Notes under the pieces: generated by a model
Database searches by the model: none
The model's input: only the letters and a program-made list of their open reading frames with translations
Told to the model about the DNA's origin: nothing
From: CAVRQM01 sp963723455
GTDB lineage: Bacteria; Pseudomonadota; Alphaproteobacteria; Acetobacterales; Acetobacteraceae
DNA: 64,000 nt
NCBI GenBank assembly: GCA_963723455.1
Contig: CAVRQM010000003.1
Location: 124,001-188,000, forward strand
Reading direction: 5' to 3'
Made by a program: the position numbers and the translations under genes
In this document: positions 63,965-64,000 of the stretch, piece after piece
Layout: each line of letters starts with the position of its first letter
Position numbering within the stretch: position 1 is the first letter of the stretch

Positions 63965-64000
63965 GATCGCGGCTTCATCCCTGGACGCGGCGATGGACGG

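Noticed and set aside
1..64000. tRNA, rRNA, riboswitch and insertion-sequence search
   Set aside because: No T-loop or cloverleaf pattern, rRNA motif, thiamine or cobalamin box, transposase or terminal repeat was recognised by eye. Short or degenerate ones could be missed.

Overview
The window comes from a very GC-rich, Gram-negative, flagellated, bacteriochlorophyll-a-forming alphaproteobacterium. Gene content fits the Rhodospirillales/Acetobacteraceae: crtCDEF-bchCXYZ-pufBALMC order, tetraheme PufC, a fused AroKB, CckA next to recA, and GTTC-N7-GTTC LexA boxes. The family assignment is inference. No mobile element, CRISPR, tRNA or rRNA was seen, and no gap between genes exceeds 300 bases.

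Layout. (1) 1-3.9 kb: 3' end of a 2'-5' RNA ligase-like gene, thiSG, and aroQ-accB-accC closed by a strong bidirectional hairpin. (2) 3.9-12 kb: a secreted eqolisin-type glutamic peptidase, a badly frameshifted AsmA/YhdP-like gene, glnE and bcp. (3) 12-19.5 kb: a five-gene peptide/nickel-type ABC importer facing a glutamine-synthetase-like gene and a cysteine hydrolase. (4) 19.5-27.6 kb: flagellar genes flgB-flgC-fliE-fliQ-fliR-flhB, a CckA-type hybrid kinase, SOS-controlled recA, a cytidine-deaminase-like gene, rpmB and a degenerate kinase-like protein. (5) 27.7-33.5 kb: a decayed transglutaminase-like gene, aroKB, a small membrane protein, xerD/C and accA. (6) 33.5-42.8 kb: a surface-polysaccharide/glycosylation block (O-antigen-ligase-like protein, GT2, a giant TPR-glycosyltransferase, an RTX-like Gly-rich repeat protein) and a secreted dienelactone-hydrolase-like enzyme. 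(7) 43-50.2 kb: BMP-type ABC importer, biuret-hydrolase-like enzyme and allophanate hydrolase, which together look like a biuret (or related ureide) nitrogen-scavenging operon. (8) 50.2-63.9 kb: photosynthesis genes crtC-crtD | crtE-crtF-bchC-bchX-bchY-bchZ-pufB-pufA-pufL-pufM-pufC plus a soluble cytochrome c, ending in a terminator.

How it works together. The carotenoid genes supply methoxylated carotenoids. BchXYZ and BchC carry out late bacteriochlorophyll a steps. The puf genes encode LH1 and the reaction centre with its tetraheme donor, and the downstream cytochrome c may re-reduce that donor. Two pairs of PpsR/CrtJ-type palindromes (TGT-N12-ACA, 8 bases apart) mark the crtD/crtE and bchC promoters. 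TTAA-N7-TTCA-like boxes lie before flgB, the degenerate kinase gene, the giant glycosyltransferase gene and the RTX-like gene, suggesting a CckA-CtrA link between motility and surface proteins.

Sequence quality. At least ten genes, including the normally essential aroKB, glnE, bchY and bchZ, carry single-base frameshifts, some in C or G runs. I read most of these as base-calling errors rather than true gene loss; coordinates span the whole gene and give the frameshift sites. The transglutaminase-like gene also has an internal stop and may be truly decayed.
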